A DNA stretch of 64,000 nucleotides. Origin: Motacilla alba alba. Its lineage: Eukaryota; Chordata; Aves; Passeriformes; Motacillidae. Position 1 is the stretch's first letter, and each line of letters starts with the position of its first letter. The stretch lies in assembly GCF_015832195.1 (NCBI RefSeq), contig NC_052030.1, positions 10,125,439 through 10,189,438 on the forward strand, in the 5' to 3' direction. A program made the translations under genes and the position numbers. Under the pieces are notes generated by a model. It made no database searches. It was not told where the DNA came from and saw only the letters and a list, made by a program, of their open reading frames with translations. Shown here piece after piece: positions 55,801 to 64,000 of the stretch.

Positions 55801-58800
55801 TTCTTCCTTCACAAGTACATGAGTTTTCTTTCTTCAATTTGAAACAATTGAAAGTATTTCCATAAAAATAAATTATACATGAAATGGCTCTGCTTCCAGG
55901 GAATTTGGCAAGGAGTTAGCTCGGAGAGCTATTTTAAAGGTTGTGTTTTGCCATTTAAGAAATCAAGTGCTACAGAAAAAGGAGAGTAAGTGGCTATTCT
56001 TGGCTAATTCTTGAGTCAGCACTCAAAAAGTGTTGATCAGCTGTTGCAGGAAGGAGATCATTTGGGCTGTCTATGTTTCATGAGGAGCAGGAGAACTTAA
56101 AATAGTAAATGCATTGTGAATCTCAAGTGATCTCTGTATGTGAGGAGACCATTTGGCTCCAAGTGCTTTCAATGTAATTATCACCACACCATTTTTAATA
56201 GTTTTGGTCATACCTAATTTTTAATTTATTTTATTTTGAAGTTGGTTTTTTTTTCAGTTGAATAACCCGTGAAACTCTCTGTAGCCTTGTGGGGATTGAT
56301 GGTGAATGTGTGAGGTTGGGAGGCCACAGAGAAGTCATGGGTGCCCCATCCCTGGAAATGCTTGAGGCCAGGTTCATGGAGCTCTGAGCAACCTGGTCTC
56401 GTGGAAGGAATGTCCATGAGATTGGAATGGGATGATCTTGGTCCAAACCATTCTGGAATTCTGTAGAAACTTCTCAACAGAGCTCCTAAATATGGAATCC
56501 CTTTGAAGCCCCGAGCAGAGCTCTGCCTCGTTCTGCAGAGGTGCAGTTTGTGACCTTTCTCTGGTGCACGTTGCAGCTGCCAACACGAGCTGTGGGCTGC
56601 CCCTGAAGATGCTGAGGAAGACCCCAATCTACACGTGTGGGACGTACCTGGTGATGCTGGTGCCACCCCCGGGGGGCTCGGGCAGCTCGGCCACGCGCTC
56701 GCTCTTCGGGGGCACCAGCGCTTTGTCCTCCTTAAAAAGTAAGTCAGGGCCATCGGTGGCAGACTGGGAGTCCTTGGCTGTCTGGAATGCAATAAACTTC
56801 TCAGGAATTGATTGGAGCTGTGTTTCTGTGTAGTTCTTGCCTCCAGCCTGGTGTTCAACATCTCGGACGGGCAGTTCACCAGCAGGGCAGATCTCATCGA
56901 TGCTGCAGGCAGCTCGCTCGGACGGGGCGCTCTGGTGCCAGGGCTTGGTAAGGAATATAGCAGTGCCTCACATCCTAAACGATCCATCTGGGATTGAATT
57001 TGAAGTCAGCAACTCTGCAGTGGGGTGGGGTTGCATGCCCGTGGTTTAGATAAACTTTTAAAGCAAATAGTTTGGATTTATGATGCCTATAAAGATGCTT
57101 CAGTCTGGTTTTCTGCTAAATTGATGTGTGAAATATTTTCCTTCTCTCAGGTGCCTGTTATGATACAATGAATAACATGATCTGGACGTGCTCCAATGAT
57201 TATATTGATCAGTGGTGCAATCCTGGGAACCAGGCATTCCACTGTGTGTGCCAGAGGCTGGGAGTGAGTCACGTCATCACAGAGCCCAAAGGTGAGGGGA
57301 GCCCACGAGTCAGCACTTTGTACAAAGGGGAAGTGAAACAGAGGAGTGGCAGAGAAAAAACAGAGAGAAACTGTGTTGCTGTTAAAAGCTGAGTTAATTC
57401 CTGAAAAGAGTTTTAAATATTGGTCATGGTTTAGCTTTCATTTAAGAGAGGGAAAAGTACAAAGTGAGATGTAGGGAAGATTCCAGATTCTTGCTGCCTT
57501 CAGCACAACAAAAAGGTGCTTTGAGTAATCCTTTTATGCCCTGAAGTTGATTTATTGCGTTTTAGAAGCAAAGGCTGATAATCCAGTCTGTGTCTATAGA
57601 CAGCATTTGAGCTCTCCTCTCCTTGCAGGGGATGCAATAACCACAAATGAGGTCATTAACCAGTTACTGCACCATGTTGGTGCCATGTGCATCCACCAAC
57701 TCAACCTCCTGGCAGCCAGCAACAACCTCCCCATCAGCAATTTTTTGGGCAAGCAGCATCCCATCGAAGCCCATCACCTGAGCAGCATCTGTGACATTAT
57801 GGAAAAGGCCATGGTCAATGGAGACACCTGCATCATCCGCTGCATCCTCGTTGTCTTCCAGGTACAGAACCTAAAATGGGCTTCAAAACTCACATGGAAA
57901 ATTGAAAAACTTGGTTTGGAGTACAGGCAACCACTGGTTTCATTTTTATTTTATTTTTTTTTTCCCTCCATTTGAATCGATGTAATGGAGGTTGATTTAG
58001 CAGTGGCTTTGCAGTATTTTATATATTCATTTAAGACCCCTAATTGAAATCTAATCTCTATCTTTCCAGATTAAAATAAAACATAGAGAGGTTATTTCCT
58101 TCTTTCTTTGTATTCCCCTCCCCATTTTTTGATTCAAAGTCACATTCTGACTCAGATTTCTAGACCCACACAAATAGTTTGAGAAACTGCCTGCAGAAAA
58201 CAATTAATGTAAGTAATGTTTATATTTTCAATATTAATATTTTTGTCTTTAATTTTTCTTAGGTGGTTTTTAAATTTTTCTTCAGCCCCCAAACTGAAAG
58301 GAACAGAGACATTGTCAGAAGGTCTGGGCTGTTACTGTGGCAGTTACTGATGGCCCCAAGGGATCAGATCTGCTCTGAAATCCAGAAGGAAGTTTGTCTG
58401 GCTATTAGGTGAATATCAACTTAACTTAGAATTCTTTGAAATATAGTGACAGATGAACATTCACATGGTATTTATTTTAATTTTACATTAATATGAGGAA
58501 AGGTAGTGTGATGGATTTTAAGACATAATATAATAAAATTATTACAGTTTGTGTCTGTGGAAGAAGAGATACAATGTGTTGGTCTTGATGAAATAACAAA
58601 TAGTAATTACTTTCTTTTAATTTGTTTCTTTTTTACTTGCTTTCTTAAAGATGTTTTTTTAAATATTTATTATAAAATGGTTGTTAAATTCAAGCAGAGT
58701 TTCTTTGACTGAGTTCCTTATTTGGTTGCTGTGGTGTTCAGGGAAAGGCACTGCTGGTGTTGGCAGCTTTTACCTCAGCGCTAACACTGAAATTCTCCTG

Positions 58801-61800
58801 AACAAAAAGAACATCAGGAGAAGCAAAATTAATAATACTGGAGGGGTTAATGATAATTGAGCAGTGCTCTGAGACCGAAGGCCCAGGGGAAAAAAAAAGT
58901 GTGGTTGTATCTCCTGAAAAGGAGATAATGGAAACCTCAGGGCCAAGGAATGCTGGCTCCAGTGTGCCAAGGACAAACAGAACCTCCACTTTCAGTGGGA
59001 AGTGCTCCAGGGGTTGAGAACAAAATCTTCTGAAGATCAACCTGCATTTTCTTGGTGTGAATCACAACATTCCAAATTTCTGTGGCTGTGTGCAGCTCTT
59101 GAGTGAAGAATAGTTAGGCTCAGGAGGATTACCTGGCATTTTCAGGGCTGTGCTTTCTGACAGGGACGTGTCTCGTGTCTCCTGTCACCTGCATGGATAC
59201 CTTGGAATACCTGTGTGTTCCAGTGCCTTGGTAAACAGCTCCAAGGTGGGCACTGGGTGATGTTTCCTTCCTCCTGTTTCCTCCTTGGGGGATTCTGGTG
59301 CCGGTGGAACCCTCAAAGGGAGCTGGCAATGTGTGATAACTTCTCCTGAGGTTTCTATCAGAGTGGATCAGCGTGAGCCAGGGGGAAGGAAGCTGCAGTA
59401 ATCTCTGCTCACAGTGTGAAGCTGAAAAACATCCCAGTTTTCTTTTCTGTTACTGAAAAAGAAAAGGGAAAGGAAATGGCAAAGTTGCATAATGATTTCA
59501 GCACTTCAGACAGGCATGAAGTGCTCCTTTGAGGTGATTGTGATCTCCATGGGGGAATTCACATAGAAAGGACAGAGTTCACCACAAGTTAGAGGGAAAA
59601 AGTCTCCACCTGGAATGTTTCTGTAAGGCTGGGCTGTTCCTGAAATGCTCCTTCCAGAATCTTCTGTGGAGCTTAAACTAAGACTTCTATAGAGCCAGTC
59701 TCCAAGAAGTACAAAACTGTAGCAGTAGTGATTCCTTGATTATTGTGTTTGTGTTTTCCACTGTTCTTAGCACAGAGAAGCCTCAGCTCTTACCCCATCG
59801 CCAGAGTTTTTGGGAATTTCTCTGAGCCATCATCATTTTTCCTGACATCTGTTTCTTAACAAACTGATTGTGTTGCCCTGTGTGCAAGTGATGAATGGGG
59901 AGTTTTCCAGAGGGAAGCAAATAGCTCTTGGAGAAACTTTGGGACCTAAACAATAATTGATTACAAGAGGTTCTTGGAGAAAACAGCTGCTTATGTCCTA
60001 ATATTGATGTTAAAATCTGGAGGATGCTCTTCTAAGCCTTTACACAGACATTGTAAATGTTCCATCAGATGCTGAGAGTGTGGTGCCATTTGTCACTTGT
60101 CCTCTGAAATGGTTTTGCTCACTTCAAAATCCATCAAGTAATGCATGGCTTTATTTTTTTCCTTAGCTCTGGTTTAAATATCCTGTATCCTGGAGAAGCT
60201 GAAATCAATAATTTATTGAAATTGGTCTTAACTGAAGGTGAGAATGTCTTATTGCCAGGTGAGAGTGGGGTTTTTCTGAGAACAAAAAAATCAAAGTACA
60301 TCTCAAGCTTAGAGGGAGAACAGTGTGGGATATTGAGCACTGCTCTGCTTTAAATCCATGCTCGTGTAGGAAATTATGAAATGCTTCAAGTTCCAAAAGG
60401 CTGCGTGGCCCAGGGTAGGTCAGGTGGGGAAAAGGAATATTTGCAAGTACCCAGTAATCAGAGGTGATGTTAGACCTGAGAGGAGGGGGAATAATGTCCT
60501 TGAGTTCACCAGGAAATGGGAATCTGGCCTTGGAAGCAGCTGATGCTCAGTAATTTGTTACTTCACAGGAATGTAGTGCTGGGAATTTCCAACAGTGCCA
60601 TGGGCAGGGAAAGTGCTCCCAGTCTGGGACAGAAGCTCTGGTCGCCCTGGGAATGCAGCCATTCCTGAGCTCTAGTCTGTGTTAAATGAGGTCTTGGGGA
60701 AATAAAATCTCTTTTGTAAAATGCTGCTTTGCAAAAGTTTATTTCCCTTTCAGGAGAGAGGAACAGTGGCCTCTCCCAGCTCCGGGATGTTATCCTGACC
60801 AATTTAGCTGAGCAGCTGCAGAACAACAGGTTTGGAAGTGAAGATGATGATCACTATAGGTAAAAAGCCTCTGTTGATGGGGTATTTTTCTGTTACTTGC
60901 TTGAGGTGAACTTGCAGGAACTTCTGCTGGAATTGCTTGGTGTGTTCCTGCAGCGTGACCTGAATGTCGTTTGTGTCTGTGGGGGAAGATCTCATTAGGG
61001 TGAGGGAGAGATTTGATGTTTTAAGGCAAATTTTGGATGCTTCTGTACCCAGACTGGGTTTGGAATTCCCTGTTCTTTGCCATGTTCTTGGTGAATTTGA
61101 ATGATAATTTCATAAATATGATTTTATAGCATTTCTCTGTGTATCATAGGTGATTTTCCAGCAGTAAAACTGCCAGTCTCAAGTACCTGTTCAAGTTGGG
61201 AGGAGTCTTTTATAGGAGCCATAAAAAAATCACAGATTTACATCAGCTCAGTGCATCAGCTCCCTGGAAATGTGTTGTACTCATTGCTGAACATTTCAGC
61301 CTTGGGGTTTTTGTGTCTGAATTTAAAGTTTGATCCTTGTTTAGGTTTCCCATAACCTGGGATCCAGCTTGCAGAGTGAACTGAGCTGTAGAAAATGCAC
61401 AGTAATTAATGATTTACATTTTCCACCTTTCTTGCCTCTCCTGAAGACTCAATGATGAGCTCTTGCACTACATCCTCAAGATTGTTGTCCGAGAATCTTG
61501 TGTCTTAATCACCAAGTGCCAAACTGTATCTAAAGATGACTTTCAAAGGCTTCTTTCAACTGTGCCTGTAAGTAAAATGTGTTTTGATAAAAGTATCTCT
61601 GCCTTTGGCTTCTTTTCCTCCTTGAATCCTTCCTCTTCTCTGAGTACGAGGAGGTGAAACTTTTATAGTTGTGTCTTAACAAATCCAGGAGAAGAACTGT
61701 GTTTTGTTTGGGCTGTGCTGGGAAGAGAAGAATAATTTCTCACAGCAAAGGAAATTATTCAGTAAGGCTGGAATGGGTTTATACATGGATTTATTTTCCA

Positions 61801-63161
61801 GTTGCTGTTCAGTTTAAGCAAAGTTTGTGGATCTCAATATTCAGCACAGCTTAAAGAATCAAACATGCAGCTGTGTATTGTGGCTTCTACAGCCTGAAAG
61901 AGTTAGACAGAATGAGTTAAAGCTGACATTTGATGGTAAAACTATAGGCAGGTGTTTTCAGCAGGATCAGCTCCCTGAGAAAGGCAGGTTGAGCTTCCAT
62001 AAAAACACTAGGAGGGGACAGGATGTCCTGGCCTGTGGGAAGGAGGAGTGGCATGGAAACATCACTTCCAGGGGTGTGAATTACATTTATCTTTCTGGTG
62101 GCACAATCTTTTCAGAATTAATTCATTCTTAGAGTTCCTGAATATTGCTGTAATGTTCCAACCCTGAACAAAGTTATGCTGCCTCTTTATATTTTTGTGA
62201 GTTATTTCACAAAATTCAGCATTTTGCGACCGGTTTCTTTCCTTAAATATATAAAATTATTTCTTTGTTCTTTCTTTTCTTCTTCCTCAACCTTTTTTTT
62301 TTTTCCTCTCTCCAACTTCCAAGTCTGAGGCTTGCCTGACTCAGGGTTGATGAAGGGTTTGGATAATGCAAAGTTTTACTTATTTGTGTTCAAGGCTGCG
62401 TCCTCGTGCTTGCGGTACCTGATGGCCGTGCAGAACCACCTCCTCAGTAACACTATTTTGATTAAACCCGATGACAATGATGACAGTGACAGCTCCTTGC
62501 AGGGAGAGACATTGAAGGTACAGGTAAACACCGAGTTTTATTCTAGTATGGCTCTCTCCAGTCAGTGTGCTTGTGCCACCTTGTTCCTGCAGTGCATTTG
62601 CTGTTTGCTGCTGGTTCCTTTTCTTTGGGTAGAGTTAAATAGCTGGAGATCAGATCAAGGAAAAACAGTCCAGAGTAAAATCTGCAGTTATTCTGTGTTC
62701 AGGATTCCAGCTTGCATTCCCTATTACCAGTGAGAGCAGACACTTCCCTTCCTAAATATCTATATAATGAGATTTTAAGTAGATTTTAATTACTATGTGC
62801 TAGTAGGATTCCTGGCACGGGAATTTCCTTTCCTGGCCGTGTTACCCCAGACACTTTTTCCTCTCCAAATCACTCAGGTGGTCCTTGAAAAAAACTTTTA
62901 AAATAAATAGAAAAGGTGTTTCTTACTTGCCTTACCTGGCTATTGCATTTTTGCAGTTTAAACAAACAAAGCTTGTGCAGAACCACCTCCATCAGTTGTC
63001 TGAAATAGAGAGTAAAGTTTGTGGCAAGGAAGCTGTTAGAGGACAAGGTTTGAGGGCAGGCTTTGGTTGGTAGAAGTTTATTAAAATGCTGCATTTCACA
63101 CTGCTTCATCCAACTCCCAGGTTTGCCCTGGAGTGCAGGTTGTCTGCTAATAATAAATAAA

Positions 63162-63192
<31 letters not shown>

Positions 63193-63200
63193 TTATTATT

Positions 63201-63258
<58 letters not shown>

Positions 63259-63910
63259 CCCTAATGGAATTGATTTCTAAATTTCTGGTGTTTTGCTAAG
63301 CCAGTTTTCTCTGCTGCTCTTTGAGGCTGTGTGTGTTTGTGAGCTGCTGCAGTTGGAAGTGATTTGTTCAGGCTCATTGAGTAAATGCTAAATATTGGAG
63401 TATTTCTCTTGTCTCACTGTTCACGCCGTGTTCATTGTTCAGTTTCTCTCTCTGCAGTGCTCCTCCTCCCTGCTAGGACATTGTGTCACCAGTCCTGTAC
63501 CTTGGCTGGCTCTCAGCTCTCTCCTGTGCTGGACTTGGGGCTTCCTTCCCTCTAGAAACTGGATGTGCATCCTGTAAAACATGCACCTAGTTTCTCCCAG
63601 CACTTTGGGGCTTAACATTAATCAAATTTAAGTCTTGGATGAATCTCCTGCTGCAGACCTGCCAGGTCACATTATCATTCTTTTCATTTGGAAATCCATC
63701 TTTTTGTTCTGTTGTCCTTTTTTGGGGGGATTCTCGAAGAATTTAAGTATCCTGTAACTCTTTTTTTTTTTTTTTTTTTACTTAGGAACTAAAGACCAGC
63801 ATTTTGTCTCTTGCCACACAAATTCTGACAGGATGTGATGAAGTCTTAGAAATGCTGCAACAAGTCACTACAGCACTAATTAACAGTGACATTTCTGACA
63901 GGGAGCAAAG
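37689..63910 (+). CDS. HECTD4: HECTD4, HECT-domain E3 ubiquitin ligase 4, first 18 coding exons (3' part outside window)
   Basis: Giant E3 ubiquitin-protein ligase; the catalytic HECT domain is at the far C-terminus and is not in this window. Eighteen exons join in frame for 2870 nt (956 codons plus two bases), all with GT/AG junctions. I recognise the product from conserved stretches such as ETKNPTELAERLRSVCGNQS, HIVSWGFEDMLPAPD, KTPKGHSVFMDIFE, ANPLQERIILMRKEGESAKS, WTCSNDYIDQWCNPGNQAFH, QLLHHVGAMCIHQLNLLA and YILKIVVRESC, and from its place next to RPL6. No domain with known catalysis is visible in this N-terminal quarter; it looks like soluble helical/repeat scaffold with no signal peptide or membrane segment. 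The start is the only in-frame ATG in the CpG-island ORF (GCGCCATGG context). In people, biallelic HECTD4 loss causes a neurodevelopmental disorder (established knowledge). Confidence 0.95.
41060..41150 (-). mobile_element. CR1 LINE 3' fragment, reverse orientation
   Basis: ACAGAATCCCAGAATGGTTT, GGGAAGGGACCTTAAAGATC and ATCCAGCATCCCCTCCTGCC are the complement of a CR1 3' end. Confidence 0.88.
41614..41768. mobile_element. Possible ancient hAT-type MITE
   Basis: The left end CAGTGCTTCCCAAACC and the complement of the right end (CAGCAGTTTCCAAG) resemble hAT/Charlie terminal repeats. The interior has several GTGACC-like steps, as such elements often do. No clear 8-bp target duplication. Tentative. 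Confidence 0.35.
46602..46765 (-). mobile_element. CR1 LINE 3' fragment, reverse orientation
   Basis: CACAGAATCCCACAGCAGTG, GGGAAGGGATCTCTGGAGAT, CCAGTCCAAACCCCTGCCAA, then CCCTCCCTGGGCAGCTGTCC are the complement of CR1. It ends about 250 bp before coding exon 2. Confidence 0.9.
47013..47530 (+). CDS. HECTD4: HECTD4 coding exon 2
   Basis: 518 nt, the largest exon here, acceptor CTTTCCAG, donor GTAAGG. Encodes ILTFETKNPTELAERLRSVC through PYKQKENAAAALVALACA. Much more GC-rich than its flanking introns. Confidence 0.95.
47531..50266 (+). other. HECTD4: HECTD4 intron 2
   Basis: 2736-bp intron containing one ~350-bp CR1 fragment (49393-49742); nothing else recognised. Confidence 0.8.
49393..49742 (+). 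mobile_element. CR1 LINE fragment (~350 bp)
   Basis: Contains AGGGGAGACCTCATCCCAAT, GGACAGGACCCAGGGAACAG, GGTGCTGGGCACTGCCCAGG, TTGGGGTGTCTGTGCAGGGC and GGTCCCTTCCAGCTCGGGAT. Same subfamily and orientation as 53128-53462. Confidence 0.9.
50267..50356 (+). CDS. HECTD4: HECTD4 coding exon 3
   Basis: 90 nt, acceptor CTTTTAG, donor GTTTGT. Encodes GSLKTFVHTVHLLQKQTELG and SLPVADVLY. Confidence 0.93.
50357..50700 (+). other. HECTD4: HECTD4 intron 3
   Basis: 344-bp AT-rich intron, nothing recognised. Its acceptor, GCATAAAG, has a weak pyrimidine tract. Confidence 0.8.
50701..50831 (+). CDS. HECTD4: HECTD4 coding exon 4
   Basis: 131 nt, donor GTGAAT. Encodes LLLLEGGPGSPSCLLGGKHI then VSWGFEDMLPAPDANTGASS. 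Confidence 0.93.
50832..51954 (+). other. HECTD4: HECTD4 intron 4
   Basis: 1123-bp intron, nothing recognised. Confidence 0.8.
51955..52063 (+). CDS. HECTD4: HECTD4 coding exon 5
   Basis: 109 nt, acceptor CGCTGCAG, donor GTAAGG. Encodes DADLGRCLAADGLYLYTTNS through KLGSGLHGTL. Confidence 0.94.
52064..52741 (+). other. HECTD4: HECTD4 intron 5
   Basis: 678-bp intron with a short CR1 tail at 52186-52238. Confidence 0.8.
52186..52238 (+). mobile_element. CR1 LINE 3' tail
   Basis: GATCTCTAAGGTCCCTCCCA, GCCCAAACCAGTCTGTGATT and CCATGAT, the last ~50 bp of a CR1 copy. Confidence 0.7.
52742..52880 (+). CDS. HECTD4: HECTD4 coding exon 6
   Basis: 139 nt, acceptor TTTCCAG, donor GTAAAG, ends in phase 0. 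Encodes GFVYCRNEELETGWVAFGNG through FQLVDQHTLQ. Confidence 0.94.
52881..54076 (+). other. HECTD4: HECTD4 intron 6
   Basis: 1196-bp intron containing the CR1 copy at 53128-53462 and a small TATATA-rich patch near 53068. Confidence 0.8.
53128..53462 (+). mobile_element. CR1 LINE fragment (~335 bp)
   Basis: TTCAGCCTGGAGGAGGCTGA, GGACAGGACCCAGGGAACGG, TTCTTCCTCCAGAAGGTGCT, TTGGGGTGTCTGTGCAGGGC and GGTCCCTTCCCACTCAGGAT. Same subfamily as 49393-49742. Confidence 0.92.
54077..54247 (+). CDS. HECTD4: HECTD4 coding exon 7
   Basis: 171 nt, phase 0 at both ends, acceptor CTCATAG, donor GTAAGC. Encodes VCQIIPMPVNHFPVGSTMTT through KTPKGHSVFMDIFEII. Confidence 0.93.
54248..55040 (+). other. HECTD4: HECTD4 intron 7
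   Basis: 793-bp AT-rich intron, nothing recognised. Confidence 0.8.
55041..55233 (+). CDS. HECTD4: HECTD4 coding exon 8
   Basis: 193 nt, acceptor TTACCAG, donor GTCAGA. Encodes VENGICIANPLQERIILMRK through LTGSTISNTLKEDQA. Confidence 0.95.
55234..56576 (+). other. HECTD4: HECTD4 intron 8
   Basis: 1343-bp intron with a CR1 fragment at 56325-56466. Confidence 0.8.
56325..56466 (+). mobile_element. CR1 LINE 3' fragment
   Basis: GTGCCCCATCCCTGGAAATG, GAGCAACCTGGTCTCGTGGA, GGGATGATCTTGGTCCAAAC and CATTCTGGAATTCTG. It ends about 110 bp before coding exon 9. Confidence 0.88.
56577..56738 (+). CDS. HECTD4: HECTD4 coding exon 9
   Basis: 162 nt, acceptor GTTGCAG, donor GTAAGT. Encodes ANTSCGLPLKMLRKTPIYTC through LFGGTSALSSLK. 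Confidence 0.95.
56834..56947 (+). CDS. HECTD4: HECTD4 coding exon 10
   Basis: 114 nt, acceptor GTGTAG, donor GTAAGG. Encodes LASSLVFNISDGQFTSRADL to GRGALVPGL. The preceding intron is only 95 bp; reading through it meets a TAG at the acceptor. Confidence 0.95.
57151..57291 (+). CDS. HECTD4: HECTD4 coding exon 11
   Basis: 141 nt, acceptor TCTCAG, donor GTGAGG. Encodes ACYDTMNNMIWTCSNDYIDQ through LGVSHVITEPK. Confidence 0.96.
57292..57628 (+). other. HECTD4: HECTD4 intron 11
   Basis: 337-bp intron, nothing recognised. Confidence 0.75.
57629..57861 (+). CDS. HECTD4: HECTD4 coding exon 12
   Basis: 233 nt, acceptor CTTGCAG, donor GTACAG, ends phase 0. Encodes DAITTNEVINQLLHHVGAMC through NGDTCIIRCILVVFQ. 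Confidence 0.96.
57862..58262 (+). other. HECTD4: HECTD4 intron 12
   Basis: 401-bp AT-rich intron, nothing recognised. Confidence 0.8.
58263..58408 (+). CDS. HECTD4: HECTD4 coding exon 13
   Basis: 146 nt, acceptor TTCTTAG, donor GTGAAT. Encodes VVFKFFFSPQTERNRDIVRR through EIQKEVCLAI. Confidence 0.95.
58409..60166 (+). other. HECTD4: HECTD4 intron 13
   Basis: 1758-bp intron, nothing recognised. Confidence 0.8.
60167..60237 (+). CDS. HECTD4: HECTD4 coding exon 14
   Basis: 71 nt, acceptor TCCTTAG, donor GTGAGA. Encodes SGLNILYPGEAEINNLLKLV then LTE. Confidence 0.94.
60238..60753 (+). other. HECTD4: HECTD4 intron 14
   Basis: 516-bp intron, nothing recognised. Confidence 0.8.
60754..60859 (+). 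CDS. HECTD4: HECTD4 coding exon 15
   Basis: 106 nt, acceptor CTTTCAG, donor GTAAAA. Encodes ERNSGLSQLRDVILTNLAEQ then LQNNRFGSEDDDHY. Confidence 0.95.
60860..61446 (+). other. HECTD4: HECTD4 intron 15
   Basis: 587-bp intron, nothing recognised. Confidence 0.8.
61447..61567 (+). CDS. HECTD4: HECTD4 coding exon 16
   Basis: 121 nt, acceptor CTGAAG, donor GTAAGT. Encodes LNDELLHYILKIVVRESCVL through DFQRLLSTVP. Confidence 0.94.
61568..62394 (+). other. HECTD4: HECTD4 intron 16
   Basis: 827-bp intron with a short poly-T near 62293; nothing else. Confidence 0.8.
62395..62523 (+). CDS. HECTD4: HECTD4 coding exon 17
   Basis: 129 nt, phase 0, acceptor TTCAAG, donor GTAAAC after GTACAG. Encodes AASSCLRYLMAVQNHLLSNT then the acidic PDDNDDSDSSLQGETLKVQ. 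A second donor 6 nt earlier (AAG|GTACAG, exon end 62517) would drop Val-Gln. Confidence 0.9.
63148..63255. repeat. Compound (AATA)n (AAT)n (ATT)n (AAT)n microsatellite
   Basis: About 108 bp of tandem AATA then AAT units, with an internal flip to ATTATTATT (63192-63203) and back to AAT, so it is self-complementary in its middle. Confidence 0.95.
63761..63779 (+). repeat. HECTD4: T19 homopolymer forming the polypyrimidine tract of HECTD4 exon 18
   Basis: Nineteen consecutive T followed by ACTTAG and the exon. Confidence 0.9.
63786..63910 (+). CDS. HECTD4: HECTD4 coding exon 18 (last in window)
   Basis: 125 nt, acceptor ACTTAG, donor GTAAGA. Encodes ELKTSILSLATQILTGCDEV through ALINSDISDREQ; continues past the window. 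Confidence 0.95.
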
Positions 63911-64000
63911 GTAAGACAAGTGGGAGGATCCTAATTTGGAAGCAGGGAACTGCTGCTCTTTGTGGCTTATTGTACAAGCACAGTTAGCATGAATTGTTCT

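Larger units (their letters stand above)
62524..63785 (+). other. HECTD4: HECTD4 intron 17
   Basis: 1262-bp intron holding a compound AATA/AAT microsatellite (63148-63255) and a 19-T run at the acceptor. Confidence 0.8.

Noticed and set aside
57566..57628. Earlier acceptor (TTTTAG) for HECTD4 exon 12
   Set aside because: It joins to the previous exon in a frame that does not lead into DAITTNEV without disruption; the CTTGCAG site at 57629 keeps phase.

Overview
This is a stretch of bird chromosome, most likely from a passerine (songbird). The evidence is multi-exon vertebrate genes with GT/AG introns, many 3'-truncated CR1 LINE fragments (the dominant avian repeat), two LTR copies of a kind I recognise from songbird genomes, CpG-island promoters, and no mammalian SINEs. 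The bird call is firm; the passerine call is moderate. It is not prokaryotic, and I see no operon, CRISPR array or phage.

Three genes account for all the coding sequence, in a conserved vertebrate block (human 12q24.13 carries HECTD4, RPL6 and PTPN11 in the mirror-image order). (1) PTPN11 (SHP-2 tyrosine phosphatase) is on the minus strand. Coding exons 1-13 lie between 19783 and 2009 and encode residues 1-533; the C-terminal tail exons lie to the left of the window. (2) RPL6 (large-subunit ribosomal protein eL6) is on the plus strand and complete: a probable tiny 5'-TOP exon near 20311-20329, six coding exons at 20873-24575 (292 residues) and an ATTAAA poly(A) signal. (3) HECTD4 (giant HECT E3 ligase) is on the plus strand. 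Its first 18 coding exons (37689-63910, about 956 codons) are present; the rest, including the C-terminal HECT domain, lies to the right. All exon junctions were placed by reading splice sites and checking phase.

Layout: 1-19.8 kb holds PTPN11 introns and exons, with a minisatellite (1.3-1.87 kb), a ~408-bp nearly identical direct duplication flanking exon 10, an LTR, and a tail-to-tail CR1 pair. 19.4-20.6 kb is one CpG island holding the divergent PTPN11/RPL6 promoters. 20.3-24.6 kb is RPL6 with a second LTR in antisense. 24.6-36.6 kb is a gene desert with CR1 scraps and two small perfect hairpins. 36.6-37.9 kb is a GC-rich minisatellite running into the HECTD4 CpG-island promoter. 37.9-64 kb is HECTD4, with a 9.15-kb first intron, then clustered exons, CR1 fragments and simple repeats.

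The three genes do unrelated jobs (RTK/RAS-MAPK signalling, translation, ubiquitin ligation). Their adjacency is ancestral synteny and does not suggest a pathway. I found no undescribed system. The most interesting items are structural: the duplication around PTPN11 exon 10, the shared compact promoter, minisatellites next to exons and promoters, start-stop and short uORFs, and hairpin-forming repeats.
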